A stretch of 27,086 nt of DNA from the IMG/VR virus record IMGVR_UViG_3300031524_000073, positions 1-27,086 of that record. One strand, written 5' to 3'. The notes below the pieces were generated by a model, which made no database searches, was not told the origin of the DNA, and saw only the letters and a list, made by a program, of their open reading frames with translations. Of this stretch, positions 1 through 6,323 are shown piece after piece (within the stretch, counting starts at the first letter, position 1; the number at the start of each line of letters is the position of its first letter). Position numbers and translations under genes: made by a program. Source of the DNA: a virus.

Positions 1-20
1 ATTCAGGTAGCACATTGACA

Positions 21-72
21 CAGTGCAGCGCAAAACACGAAGTCCGTTTTAATGCAGTGCAACACAAAAATC
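21..72. repeat. imperfect direct repeat upstream of the first gene
   Basis: Two related 18-bp stretches, 21-38 and 55-72, both begin CAGTGCA and continue into a CA/A-rich tail (GCGCAAAACAC and ACACAAAAATC). They repeat at a 34-bp interval, about three helical turns, which would suit a regulator-binding pair in front of the gene at 149. The similarity is imperfect and no known site is recognised. The rest of 1-148 holds no gene that I can support. Confidence 0.3.
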
Positions 73-148
73 AGTAATGATTTCAACTTCTGACATTTTC
101 AGGCGATCAGCTCGATGGTGTTCTGTTAAACACAAGGGGATATAGAAA

Positions 149-607
149 ATGGAAAAACAAGAAATTATGCAAGCATTGGAAAAAATCGCAATCAAGCACA
201 GCACACCATTTTGCTATGGATGCTACGCAAAAGCTCCATCGGGAACATGCAAACGCTGCATGTCAGATGACTTAATGAGAATTACAGAAGATAACGGGCC
301 TGAATATGGCTTAGATTGGATTATCTCGGATGTTGTTAGACGAGAGTTAACAGTCATTAACGTTGAGGAGGCTTTCGAAAGTTCCATGGAGGGTTGTTAT
401 GAGGAGACGACGAAAATAGGCTGGCTCGAATATGATACGATCAGTGCCATAAAAGAGCTTGACCCTCTATCCTGGAAAATTGCCCGTGATGAGTGGGTTG
501 ACTTTGAGATGTCCGATGACCGGATTATTGAAATCGAGGGCGAATATTTTTGGATGGATGATGTCGAATCGTTTATCAAGCGAGAATTAAAAGACGATGA
601 GAGTTAA
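149..607 (+). CDS. conserved mobile-element-type hypothetical protein with a four-Cys zinc-binding motif
   Basis: A 152-aa acidic soluble protein with no signal peptide or membrane segment. Near the N-terminus it has a CYGC pair (residues 22-25) and a CKRC pair (34-37), spaced like a small zinc ribbon. The remainder is rich in Asp/Glu and Trp, with segments such as GWLEYDTISAIKELDP. From memory this resembles hypothetical proteins carried on plasmids and integrative elements; I cannot name a function. The start has a GGGG-type ribosome-binding site about 9 nt upstream. It is the only clear plus-strand gene at this end and faces the leftward phage late operon, so it is probably host or neighbouring-element DNA outside the phage. 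No promoter is obvious beyond the AT-rich leader. Confidence 0.6.
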   Translation: MEKQEIMQALEKIAIKHSTPFCYGCYAKAPSGTCKRCMSDDLMRITEDNGPEYGLDWIISDVVRRELTVINVEEAFESSMEGCYEETTKIGWLEYDTISAIKELDPLSWKIARDEWVDFEMSDDRIIEIEGEYFWMDDVESFIKRELKDDES

Positions 608-615
608 AGGCAAGA

Positions 616-669
616 GCTAACAAAACCCCGCGAAGGTTGCCCCTCATGGAAGAGGGGCGCTCTGTTAGC
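616..669 (+). terminator. nested hairpin after the first gene
   Basis: Two nested perfect inverted repeats follow the stop codon at 607. The outer arms are GCTAACA (616-622) and TGTTAGC (663-669). The inner arms are GCCCCTC (639-645) and GAGGGGC (652-658) around a 6-nt loop. No T-run follows on the plus strand, so it may be a factor-dependent terminator, an mRNA-stabilising structure or a regulatory RNA element; the terminator call is tentative. Confidence 0.4.
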
Positions 670-990
670 CCTTCAAAAGATGCTAAGATAATTTATAAAA
701 AACTAAATGGGAATACAAGAAAATAAACGATTGAGTATCGTTTAAATTATTTAAATGTAATATAAATAATGATAACGTAGTGCATATATAGTATGCTTTG
801 CGTCAGTATTATTTTTTATTTTTTTCTTGCATGTGCCCTGAGTCATTCGATACGAAGTATTCAGAGGAAGTGTGGGCTCAAATTTGAAAAAAGTCCGAGC
901 TTCCCATCCTCTCGCCGGTTGGTGGGGGCTACCCACAAACTCAATTCATCAAACGACTCGCAGCGTATGCAAGAAAAAAAATAATATTTT
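670..990. other. intergenic stretch between the flanking gene and the phage lysis genes
   Basis: This 320-bp AT-rich stretch has no supported gene; the short plus-strand reading frame at 793-984 lacks any recognisable feature. It contains a small inverted repeat, AAACGAT/ATCGTTT (725-731 and 737-743), and the larger inverted repeat described at 819-980. Because it separates a non-phage-like plus-strand gene from the phage lysis cassette, one phage/host junction (att site) may lie here. Only one end of the phage is visible, so the repeat needed to prove that cannot be seen. Confidence 0.4.
819..980. repeat. 14-bp perfect inverted repeat flanking 134 bp
   Basis: TTTTTTTCTTGCAT at 819-832 is the exact reverse complement of ATGCAAGAAAAAAA at 967-980. 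The similarity continues outward imperfectly (TATTAT on the left, ATAATA on the right, with a short offset). The repeat encloses 134 bp with local G+C-richer hairpin potential near 920-940. It could be the termini of a small non-autonomous element or a long-range RNA stem. No clear target-site duplication is visible. Confidence 0.5.
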
Positions 991-1001
991 TCAAATTATT
1001 T
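974..1001 (-). terminator. possible late-operon terminator
   Basis: On the minus strand, AAATAAT (1001-995) can pair with ATTATTT (985-979), and a run of T follows (982-974 region, eight T on the minus strand). It begins at the stop codon of the endolysin gene. The stem is all A-T and therefore weak, so this is only a candidate intrinsic terminator for the leftward late operon. Confidence 0.3.
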
Positions 1002-1401
1002 CTGAATTCATTTCAAAATGATCCGCATCAACGAGTCTTCTGAATTTTCCGCCCCATAGGATGGGATATCCTCGCTGCTGGTTGAACCTGTGAATTTTAC
1101 AAAAAAACTTAGGCTGAAATAAAGCTTTCCCCTCGTCGAGTTGGAACACATCCAAAGCTAAAGAGCAGGGTTTGCCGTCTTTTTCAAAGTTATGCTTCGA
1201 ATGTGGCCAAAGCGCCTTGGTTTTACCCTCATGAAACGCTTTTTCCTGATCCTCTTTATCTCTCCAGCTGCAAGAGATGTGAACATCTTTAAATTCATTT
1301 CTCATCTCTAAAAACCAGATTTGAAGCGTTTCATGAGCAAACCTAAGCTTGTCTTCACATAAGAGGCAATCGCCGTTATTGTTTGGAGTGTGGTGGTTCA
1401 T
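991..1401 (-). CDS. phage endolysin, M15-family (VanY-like / L-alanyl-D-glutamate) peptidase
   Basis: A 136-aa soluble zinc peptidase predicted to cut the peptide part of peptidoglycan at the end of infection. The M15 zinc-binding pattern is present: His70 in HSKH, Asp84 in SLALDV and His128 in DADHFEM, plus the upstream SWRDKEDQ segment (about 45-52) that matches the conserved S-x-R/Q region of phage L-Ala-D-Glu peptidases. There is no signal peptide, so it needs a holin to reach the wall; the 59-aa protein at 2283-2462 is the candidate. The start overlaps the preceding gene by 26 nt and has a GAGGAAG ribosome-binding site. It is the last gene of the late operon. Family assignment is firm; the exact bond is inferred. 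Confidence 0.85.
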   Translation of the reverse strand: MNHHTPNNNGDCLLCEDKLRFAHETLQIWFLEMRNEFKDVHISCSWRDKEDQEKAFHEGKTKALWPHSKHNFEKDGKPCSLALDVFQLDEGKALFQPKFFCKIHRFNQQRGYPILWGGKFRRLVDADHFEMNSEII

Positions 1402-1651
1402 GGATGTGTTCTTCCTCGTTGATGAGATCTTGAAGGTGGTTTGTCTCTGTGTCTTTTGGAGCTGAGTACCTGATTTTTTGCTCGAATGCGGTAGCCAAAG
1501 TCTCTAATTTTTCCTGAGCTTCTTTGATATGAACAAGTGCCTTCTCATGTTCATCTTCTTTTGAGAAATAGGCACGCAGTAAGAGCAAAATAATTTGAAG
1601 GACAATTGCAAGTATTCCAGTCATAATTTTGAAAAATCGTGAAGTTCGCAT
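1376..1651 (-). CDS. small lysis-region membrane protein, inner-membrane spanin-like
   Basis: A 91-aa protein with one N-terminal membrane segment (about residues 10-27, MTGILAIVLQIILLLL) followed by a charged, heptad-like helical region (about 32-65, with KEAQEKLETLATAFEQK) and an acidic His/Pro-containing tail. This is the topology of an i-spanin (Rz-type) or of a holin-associated protein. It lies between a lipoprotein gene and the endolysin gene and overlaps both (31 and 26 nt), so it is translationally linked to the lysis cassette. An AGGA ribosome-binding site lies about 9 nt before the ATG at 1651. No sequence-level homologue is recognised; the spanin idea rests on topology and position. 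Confidence 0.55.
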   Translation of the reverse strand: MRTSRFFKIMTGILAIVLQIILLLLRAYFSKEDEHEKALVHIKEAQEKLETLATAFEQKIRYSAPKDTETNHLQDLINEEEHIHEPPHSKQ

Positions 1652-2274
1652 GGGCTCGTTTCCTGAGTGGAGACATAGACCCTAAATCCAGTGGTCATTT
1701 TGATAATTTGAGTCAGTCGGTTGAATCGATTTTTTACACTCCAGGTCCATGCAAATTCCTCAGCTTCTGGATTTTCAAGCAAACTGGTATAATTCTTTTT
1801 GACGAGATGAACGATGAGATAGCCATCGGCGAATGTTTTTCTCTCTACCCCATCAGAAGTAAGGTAGTTCATTGAAACACTGACTGCGTACACTCCTCTT
1901 GTCGTTTGATCAAAGGTATTTGAATCAATGATCTGAGATAATGGAACCTTGGCGTAGCTCTCTCCTTTTTTGACATTCCCCTCGTAGGTGGGTCTGCCAT
2001 CAGGAAAAAATATTTTGAAATAGACGCAAGCTTTTTCATTTTCACATTGAACTTGTGGTGGAGCGTGAACAAAGAGATATTCCGATTCTGCGCTGGTTCC
2101 TTCTATTTCTCGACACACGAGCCAGCCTACGGACACTTGCGCCTGATTGCAGGACATGAGCGCAGTTAAATCATTTCCTAGAATCGCACTCTGAGAATCT
2201 AAGACTTTGGGAAGTCTGCTACAAGACCAACTCGCCAATAGAACTAAAGACGCAAACAAAGTGACTTGGTACAT
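1621..2274 (-). CDS. predicted lipoprotein in the lysis cassette
   Basis: A 217-aa protein with an N-terminal hydrophobic signal (VTLFASLVLLASWS) and Cys18 at a lipobox-like LASWSC; Trp at -2 is atypical. The mature part is mostly beta-like and polar, with several further Cys residues, and no recognised domain. It would be exported and probably lipid-anchored. Between a holin-like gene and an i-spanin-like gene, an outer-membrane lysis partner (o-spanin function) is conceivable, but 217 aa is far longer than usual o-spanins. A lysogenic-conversion or entry-exclusion lipoprotein is an equally valid reading. It shares the late-operon orientation and overlaps the next gene by 31 nt. Confidence 0.55.
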   Translation of the reverse strand: MYQVTLFASLVLLASWSCSRLPKVLDSQSAILGNDLTALMSCNQAQVSVGWLVCREIEGTSAESEYLFVHAPPQVQCENEKACVYFKIFFPDGRPTYEGNVKKGESYAKVPLSQIIDSNTFDQTTRGVYAVSVSMNYLTSDGVERKTFADGYLIVHLVKKNYTSLLENPEAEEFAWTWSVKNRFNRLTQIIKMTTGFRVYVSTQETSPCELHDFSKL

Positions 2275-2282
2275 CGTTTGCC

Positions 2283-2462
2283 CTATGAGTTAGATTTTTC
2301 AATTTTTTCTTTATATACTTTTGAAATGAGATTCCTAAACAATCCAAAAATGGAATTACTTTTGATCGTGGGAATATCTGCGAGTAACTCACTGATAAAA
2401 AAAAGAATAGTTGCAATCACAGCCCAGTTTTTAGAAATAAAATCAAATGCAGATTGAATCAT
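2283..2462 (-). CDS. 59-aa single-TM protein, holin candidate
   Basis: A short reading frame, MIQSAFDFISKNW at the start, then one hydrophobic segment (about residues 13-30, WAVIATILFFISELLADI) and a basic C-terminal tail ending KEKIEKSNS. GAGG lies about 5 nt before the ATG, a good ribosome-binding site. It is the first gene of the lysis cassette, 45 bp downstream of a 17-bp palindrome. Small one-TM proteins with a W-x(n)-hydrophobic-E..P..K pattern are common next to phage endolysins and are usually called holin-like. A short membrane protein with a basic tail preceding the endolysin fits; biochemical holin activity is inference. Confidence 0.55.
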   Translation of the reverse strand: MIQSAFDFISKNWAVIATILFFISELLADIPTIKSNSIFGLFRNLISKVYKEKIEKSNS

Positions 2463-2507
2463 AAATCCTCTGCCTCAGCTTTTATCTGTTTGAGCATCAG
2501 TTTCCTA

Positions 2508-2524
2508 TTGCACAAAATGTGCAA
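2508..2524. promoter_or_regulatory. 17-bp palindrome TTGCACA-AAA-TGTGCAA, copy 1 (lysis cassette)
   Basis: A perfect 7-bp inverted repeat with a 3-bp spacer. It lies between the stop of the last tail-fibre gene (2527) and the start of the holin candidate (2462). The same sequence occurs before two plus-strand TA-like operons (20152-20168 and 20974-20990). It is a candidate operator for a shared regulator; the binding protein is unknown. Confidence 0.6.
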
Positions 2525-2526
2525 AA

Positions 2527-2838
2527 TTAAGAATTTTCAAACTGTTTGATTATCGATTCGAGTGGAACTCGGATTAATGCAGGTTGTGTGTCTGGGCTTT
2601 CAAAAAACTTAGGATTTCTCTCAAACAATCCGTATTTGAGCCGATCGAGTGCGTGCGCTAACTGAGGCTGATTTTGAGGTTGAAAGTGGCACTCAGTGAT
2701 GACTTGCAGGATTTCTTCTTGCAAGGAATTTAAAAACTCTGGAGTAGGCCTTGTTGCTGGAATATGATGGACCTCATCTTCTGGGTGAAACTGGGTGTCT
2801 CCATTTCTAAAAATATCATGATTTTTTTTAAGCGCCAT
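2527..2838 (-). CDS. short tail-fibre-type protein, paralogue 3
   Basis: A 103-aa protein whose central motif IPATRPTPEFLNSLQEEIL (about residues 26-44) matches the N-terminal region of the 182-aa protein encoded two genes upstream (IPATRITDKWLNSVQEELI). That motif is typical of phage tail-fibre or tail-spike attachment domains that sit next to Mu gp48-like genes. The C-terminal part (HALDRLKYGLFERNP) also follows the same pattern as the paralogue. There is no receptor-binding domain, so it may be a truncated fibre, an adaptor or a decoration of the baseplate. The start has an AGG 8 nt upstream. It ends 3 bp before the palindrome at 2508-2524. Confidence 0.6.
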   Translation of the reverse strand: MALKKNHDIFRNGDTQFHPEDEVHHIPATRPTPEFLNSLQEEILQVITECHFQPQNQPQLAHALDRLKYGLFERNPKFFESPDTQPALIRVPLESIIKQFENS

Positions 2839-2842
2839 AAAA

Positions 2843-3361
2843 TTACCTGTGAATCACTCTTACATTTTTAAAAAATAAGCTAAATTGACTTAAGTTTCGA
2901 TCAATTGAACTTAAATGAGGCCACGCAGCGTTCCACTTCATTTGAAGAGTTTTTGAGTCCCATTGAAAAAGGATAGGAAACTCAGAATTGCAAAGAATGA
3001 TCCAGTCATTTTTTACAGAATTGAAATAACAAAAGAGGGTTGTTTTTTCGCAGTTTTCTGCTCCTGTCCATAGAAATTCCACATCAGAAAATACCCCGAC
3101 TGCTAAAAGGGGATCGGGTATTTCAAACAGAGTAAAAAATTCAGAACGATAGAAAATCTCTCCCTTGGAGTCTGTAGAAAATTCACCCCCTCCGCCGAAT
3201 GAGGGTATAAACTCAGAGAGAAACAAAACTGTATTAATTAAGGAGCCAAACTGCATTTCAGCATTTGTGATTTCTTCCTGAATGGACTGAAAGAACAAGG
3301 CTCTTTGATTTAAGGAGATGGGATTATTTTCGTCTAACCCTTCCATTCTCAGGACGTACAT
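2843..3361 (-). CDS. tail-fibre-region protein, paralogue 2
   Basis: A 172-aa protein of no named family. Residues about 15-34 (ISLNQRALFFQSIQEEITNA) share the LN..x..QEE core with the two flanking tail-fibre-type proteins, and the remainder is aromatic- and Gly-rich (FIPSFGGGGEFSTD, many Phe and Trp), as in beta-structured fibre tips. Start and stop are tightly packed: its ATG overlaps the preceding TAA as TAATG. It sits between two clear paralogues, so a role in the distal tail or host contact is likely. That role is inferred from position and the shared motif only. Confidence 0.55.
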   Translation of the reverse strand: MYVLRMEGLDENNPISLNQRALFFQSIQEEITNAEMQFGSLINTVLFLSEFIPSFGGGGEFSTDSKGEIFYRSEFFTLFEIPDPLLAVGVFSDVEFLWTGAENCEKTTLFCYFNSVKNDWIILCNSEFPILFQWDSKTLQMKWNAAWPHLSSIDRNLSQFSLFFKNVRVIHR

Positions 3362-3909
3362 TAGGCCCTTTCTCGTTTGGTGTAGCTCAAGTAGAGTCTT
3401 CCTTGATGAGGTTCTTCTTGGGGTTCTGAAGTGTACTGAATTTCTCCATCTGCTGTGACTGAGAGTTGAAAGCTTAAGCCTTTCTGATCGGGGCTAAAGG
3501 GCTTAAAACTTGAAAGCCAGATGGGGCCTTCTGATGGGTGTTTTTTATAACAAACAAACTCAAAAACTTCCTGAGTACTGGGATGAGTTCCTGCAAAACG
3601 TTCACAAACCCCATGAAAGAGACAAAATTCAAGATCCTTTTCTAAACTGACTCCAAGAGGTCTGGGCGTTTTTTGATGATTGAGAAGTTCTGCTTTGATA
3701 GGAGGAATTCCATTTTGAAAATAAGTTAAAATCGCCGTTCTCAGTTGGGTATTGTCTTTTTCATCAGGGGTGAGATTCGCCAGTTTTAAAACTGAAATCA
3801 GTTCTTCCTGAACCGAGTTGAGCCATTTGTCGGTAATTCGAGTCGCTGGAATGTCATTTTCCGGCTGTGCTTCGTGAAATAAACCATCTGCAGTATCAAT
3901 TCTTTGCAT
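3361..3909 (-). CDS. tail-fibre protein with conserved N-terminal attachment motif
   Basis: A 182-aa protein starting MQRIDTADGLFHEAQPENDIPAT, then TDKWLNSVQEELI. This N-terminal pattern (MQRIDT...TPAT..x..WLN.VQEEL) is common in tail-fibre proteins of Mu-like and P2-like tails. The C-terminal half has WLSSFKPFSPDQKGLSFQLS, which may form a small beta domain. It is much shorter than a classical tail fibre (usually several hundred residues). It follows the gp48-like gene directly, as fibre genes do in Mu-type tails. An AGGAAG ribosome-binding site lies 6 nt before the ATG. Fibre identity is good; receptor is unknown. Confidence 0.7.
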   Translation of the reverse strand: MQRIDTADGLFHEAQPENDIPATRITDKWLNSVQEELISVLKLANLTPDEKDNTQLRTAILTYFQNGIPPIKAELLNHQKTPRPLGVSLEKDLEFCLFHGVCERFAGTHPSTQEVFEFVCYKKHPSEGPIWLSSFKPFSPDQKGLSFQLSVTADGEIQYTSEPQEEPHQGRLYLSYTKRERA

Positions 3910-3918
3910 ATATCTTCC

Positions 3919-4410
3919 TTAGCTTTTTATGTAATAAATATGAACTTTGCAATGCGCAGGTACCATTTCAAAAAGGAGAGATTCCAACTTCTGATCTTTC
4001 CAGGAAGTCAGAGGTAGACCAATGGGATCTCCTACTGAAAAGTGTTTGATCTTTTGAATAGGAATTTTAAAATAAATCTCATTCGTTTGACCAGGCTCAG
4101 GATGATTTCCAGCGACTCTGACTTCTGGATATCCATGAAATTTAAGTTGATCTAAAATCGATTGTAACGAAAGGCTGAGGGGTCCCCCTGATGTTTTCAT
4201 AAAAGAAACACGGAAATCTCCATTCCAATGGCTTTGATCTGAATTAGGATAACTTTTTTCTTCGAGTGCATCTAAACGCTCTTGAATTCCGGCATAACTT
4301 TTCGCTAAAGCCCAAATGATCTTGGCAAATTTAGAATTTCTCTCAGTGATCCAGCAATCTCCTTGAGGTAAGAGCGATTGAATCAGAGCTGCGTATTTTT
4401 CTATTTCCAT
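3919..4410 (-). CDS. Mu gp48-like (YmfQ/DUF2313) tail/baseplate protein
   Basis: A 163-aa protein with the family hallmarks: N-terminal YAALIQSLLPQGDCW (about 6-20), a helical middle (AKSYAGIQERLDALEE) and a C-terminal segment ending in MVPAHCKVHIYY, equivalent to the P-A-H-x-x-x-x-x-Y/F motif near the end of Mu gp48/YmfQ proteins. In Mu the protein completes the periphery of the baseplate and precedes the fibre gene. Here too it lies between the baseplate J-like gene (10-nt overlap) and the fibre gene. GGAGAAAT before the ATG supports the start. Confidence 0.85.
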   Translation of the reverse strand: MEIEKYAALIQSLLPQGDCWITERNSKFAKIIWALAKSYAGIQERLDALEEKSYPNSDQSHWNGDFRVSFMKTSGGPLSLSLQSILDQLKFHGYPEVRVAGNHPEPGQTNEIYFKIPIQKIKHFSVGDPIGLPLTSWKDQKLESLLFEMVPAHCKVHIYYIKS

Positions 4411-5435
4411 CTGATTTCTCCTAAAACCCCGACTTCTCCTTTTTGAAATTCAATGTCTTGTGTGGGTTCATGCAGCTCATAACGCTCATCCCTCACGGTT
4501 TGTGCTAGAATCTGATGAATCTTCGATCGATAAATGGGTTTGCCAGGCTGAGAAAAAAGCATTTGTTTGAGTGATTTTTGAATTGCCTCTCTGAATTGTT
4601 GAGTTTCAGTCCAAATCGTAAACGTGATCCGTTTTTCAATGGGTGCATAGACATCAATTCGAGTCCCTATGGGTTTTTTCAGATCTAAATGAGCTTGGAG
4701 TGTGGCTACATTTTCTTGTGAAGGGATAGGAGTATTGAGATCAGTCGTTAAAAAGGAAATACCGATGGAGCCTGGGCCTTGATAAGCGGGTTCAATCCAA
4801 ATCGTTCCTACAAAACTTTTTTCTTTGGCCCATAAGATGTAATCCGACTGAGTTCCTCCTCTAGGGGGATGCTTGAGGCGAAACAAGAGAGTTTGCCTAA
4901 GTTCTTCATCGGACTGCAAGGGCGAGCCTCCGACAATGCCTGGCTCCACCAGCTGAATTTCTGCTTTGAGATTTTTATCTACAGAAAAAAGTTTTGAATT
5001 TGCAGCGATATTCGATTCAAACCCACTTTCTTTTGCTAAACAGGTATAGTTTTTTCCATTAGGTTGCGCTTGGTAGAGTTTTCCATTCGAAGATAAAAAT
5101 TCTAATGTGGACTGAGTTTTTAGAAGCTTTAAGGATTCATCATCCAGGGGATGAATGCCGATCTGCCCTTTGGCAGTGCTTGCCGGTGCGCGAGTGATTT
5201 CAAAAAGATGAGCCCATCTTTCTAATTCCTCCCCTTGAGCGGTATCAGGTAAGAGCTGATATTTTCCCACATGATCGATATGGGTATGAAGCATGAATGC
5301 AGCACCGGAAAGCGCATAACTCAATCCATAAAGGGGACTTCCAGGTAGGAAAAACCTGGGATCTGCGATTTCCTCTTTCAAATCTCCTAAAATCTGTTCA
5401 GATAATTCTTTAAGTGTGGGGTAATTGAAAGACAT
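4401..5435 (-). CDS. baseplate wedge protein, Baseplate_J family (Mu gp47-like)
   Basis: A 344-aa protein of the J/gp47 family that forms the baseplate wedges of contractile tails. Recognisable segments are the N-terminal MSFNYPTLKELSEQI, the central AQGEELERWAHLFEITRAPASTAKGQI (about 70-97), the RLKHPPRGGTQSDYILWAKE region (about 188-207) and PIGTRIDVYAPIEKRITFTI (about 257-276), all characteristic of Mu gp47. Length is near the family norm. It overlaps the gp46-like gene upstream by 26 nt and the gp48-like gene downstream by 10 nt, the conserved Mu order. AAGGA lies about 9 nt before the ATG. Confidence 0.92.
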   Translation of the reverse strand: MSFNYPTLKELSEQILGDLKEEIADPRFFLPGSPLYGLSYALSGAAFMLHTHIDHVGKYQLLPDTAQGEELERWAHLFEITRAPASTAKGQIGIHPLDDESLKLLKTQSTLEFLSSNGKLYQAQPNGKNYTCLAKESGFESNIAANSKLFSVDKNLKAEIQLVEPGIVGGSPLQSDEELRQTLLFRLKHPPRGGTQSDYILWAKEKSFVGTIWIEPAYQGPGSIGISFLTTDLNTPIPSQENVATLQAHLDLKKPIGTRIDVYAPIEKRITFTIWTETQQFREAIQKSLKQMLFSQPGKPIYRSKIHQILAQTVRDERYELHEPTQDIEFQKGEVGVLGEIRWK

Positions 5436-5796
5436 TTTTAATCGTCCTTTGGATCATTTGAGGTTCATGAATTCCGTGAAGTTCAACATCCAGGATTAAA
5501 GAATCTCCTTTGGGGTAAGTCGTGATTTTAATATCAGACGTAATTACTTTTTCGACTAACCATTTTAAAGCTTCCTCACTTAATTCCTGGGATAATTCTA
5601 AAACCTCCTCTGATAATTTTTCTCTTTTCAGTCTGTGAAGCGTAGACCCAATGGGTGTTGAAAGCTCTTCAGCCCACCAACTGGGTGATTTTGTTTTGTA
5701 GGTGAAAAGGCTTGAAATCACTGCACTTGAGATCCAGTTTTTCACATCAAAAGAAAGATCAAAAGCCCTGAGTTTTGGATCATAGGTGAAAAACAT
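5410..5796 (-). CDS. Mu gp46-like baseplate protein (gp25/W-like)
   Basis: A 128-aa protein matching the GP46 family. It opens with FDLSFDVKNW and continues with AVISSLFTYKTKSPSWWAEE, then GSTLHRLKREKLSEEV (about 50-65), equivalent to the G-S-x-L-W-x-L-x-R-E-K motif of gp46. The C-terminal half (SDIKITTYPKGDSLILDVELHG) is the expected beta region. It acts as the lysozyme-like gp25/sheath-initiator in the baseplate. Its start overlaps the stop of the gp45-like gene as TAATG, so the two are translationally coupled. Confidence 0.85.
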   Translation of the reverse strand: MFFTYDPKLRAFDLSFDVKNWISSAVISSLFTYKTKSPSWWAEELSTPIGSTLHRLKREKLSEEVLELSQELSEEALKWLVEKVITSDIKITTYPKGDSLILDVELHGIHEPQMIQRTIKNVFQLPHT

Positions 5797-6323
5797 TATT
5801 TGAACCTCTGAATTGAGGTTTTGAGATCTTCCCTGTTTTTTAGCTCCAGGGTATCTAAAGGGTGGGTAACGGCAGTCCCTGGAGCTCCGGACAAGAAATA
5901 ACCAGGACTGCTAATCGCCTGAATCATCTCCAGTAATTGAGATAAAATCTCACCTAAACTGTCTTTGCTTTGAAGTTTTAAGCTCTTCTCTCCTAAAACT
6001 AATTTATTTTGATCGTTTTGTGTGAGTACGGTTTCATTTTTATTCGCAAGTGCTTGCGTGTCAATGACAGCAAGAATAATCGCAAGCCTGGGATCTCCTT
6101 GAGGACAAAATACTAAAACTAAATCCTCTGGATTGGGAGATTTTTGAAGACCATTGATACTAAGCACCCTCACTTCAGGCAAAATCTCTTGTTTAGAAAA
6201 AAATACTTTCACTAAGAGCGGAGACTGACATTCTAAGACTCTTCCAATACGTAAGAGCTGGGCAATCTGCCGTCTCATGGGTCTCAGTTGTGAATTCGTC
6301 CATTTAATAAAATCTTGGGTCAC
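5796..6323 (-). CDS. Mu gp45-like baseplate spike protein
   Basis: A 175-aa protein of the Mu gp45 family, which forms the membrane-piercing central spike of the contractile tail. It has the N-terminal RPMRRQIAQLLRIGRVLE (an OB-fold start), then LVKVFFSKQEILPEVRVLSINGL and EDLVLVFCPQGDPRLAIILAVID (about 85-107), and a triple-helix-like C-terminal region with AISSPGYFLSGAPGTAVTHP. The order relative to gp44- and gp46-like genes is as in Mu. The start is coupled to the upstream gene by a 4-nt overlap (6320-6323). Confidence 0.88.
   Translation of the reverse strand: MTQDFIKWTNSQLRPMRRQIAQLLRIGRVLECQSPLLVKVFFSKQEILPEVRVLSINGLQKSPNPEDLVLVFCPQGDPRLAIILAVIDTQALANKNETVLTQNDQNKLVLGEKSLKLQSKDSLGEILSQLLEMIQAISSPGYFLSGAPGTAVTHPLDTLELKNREDLKTSIQRFK

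Noticed and set aside
793-984. 63-codon plus-strand frame in the left intergenic region
   Set aside because: No ribosome-binding site, no recognisable domain, and it lies almost wholly inside the inverted repeat 819-980.
2219-2416. 65-codon minus-strand frame overlapping the holin candidate and lipoprotein start
   Set aside because: Alternate frame of the 59-aa gene, which has a ribosome-binding site and a cleaner membrane-protein profile.
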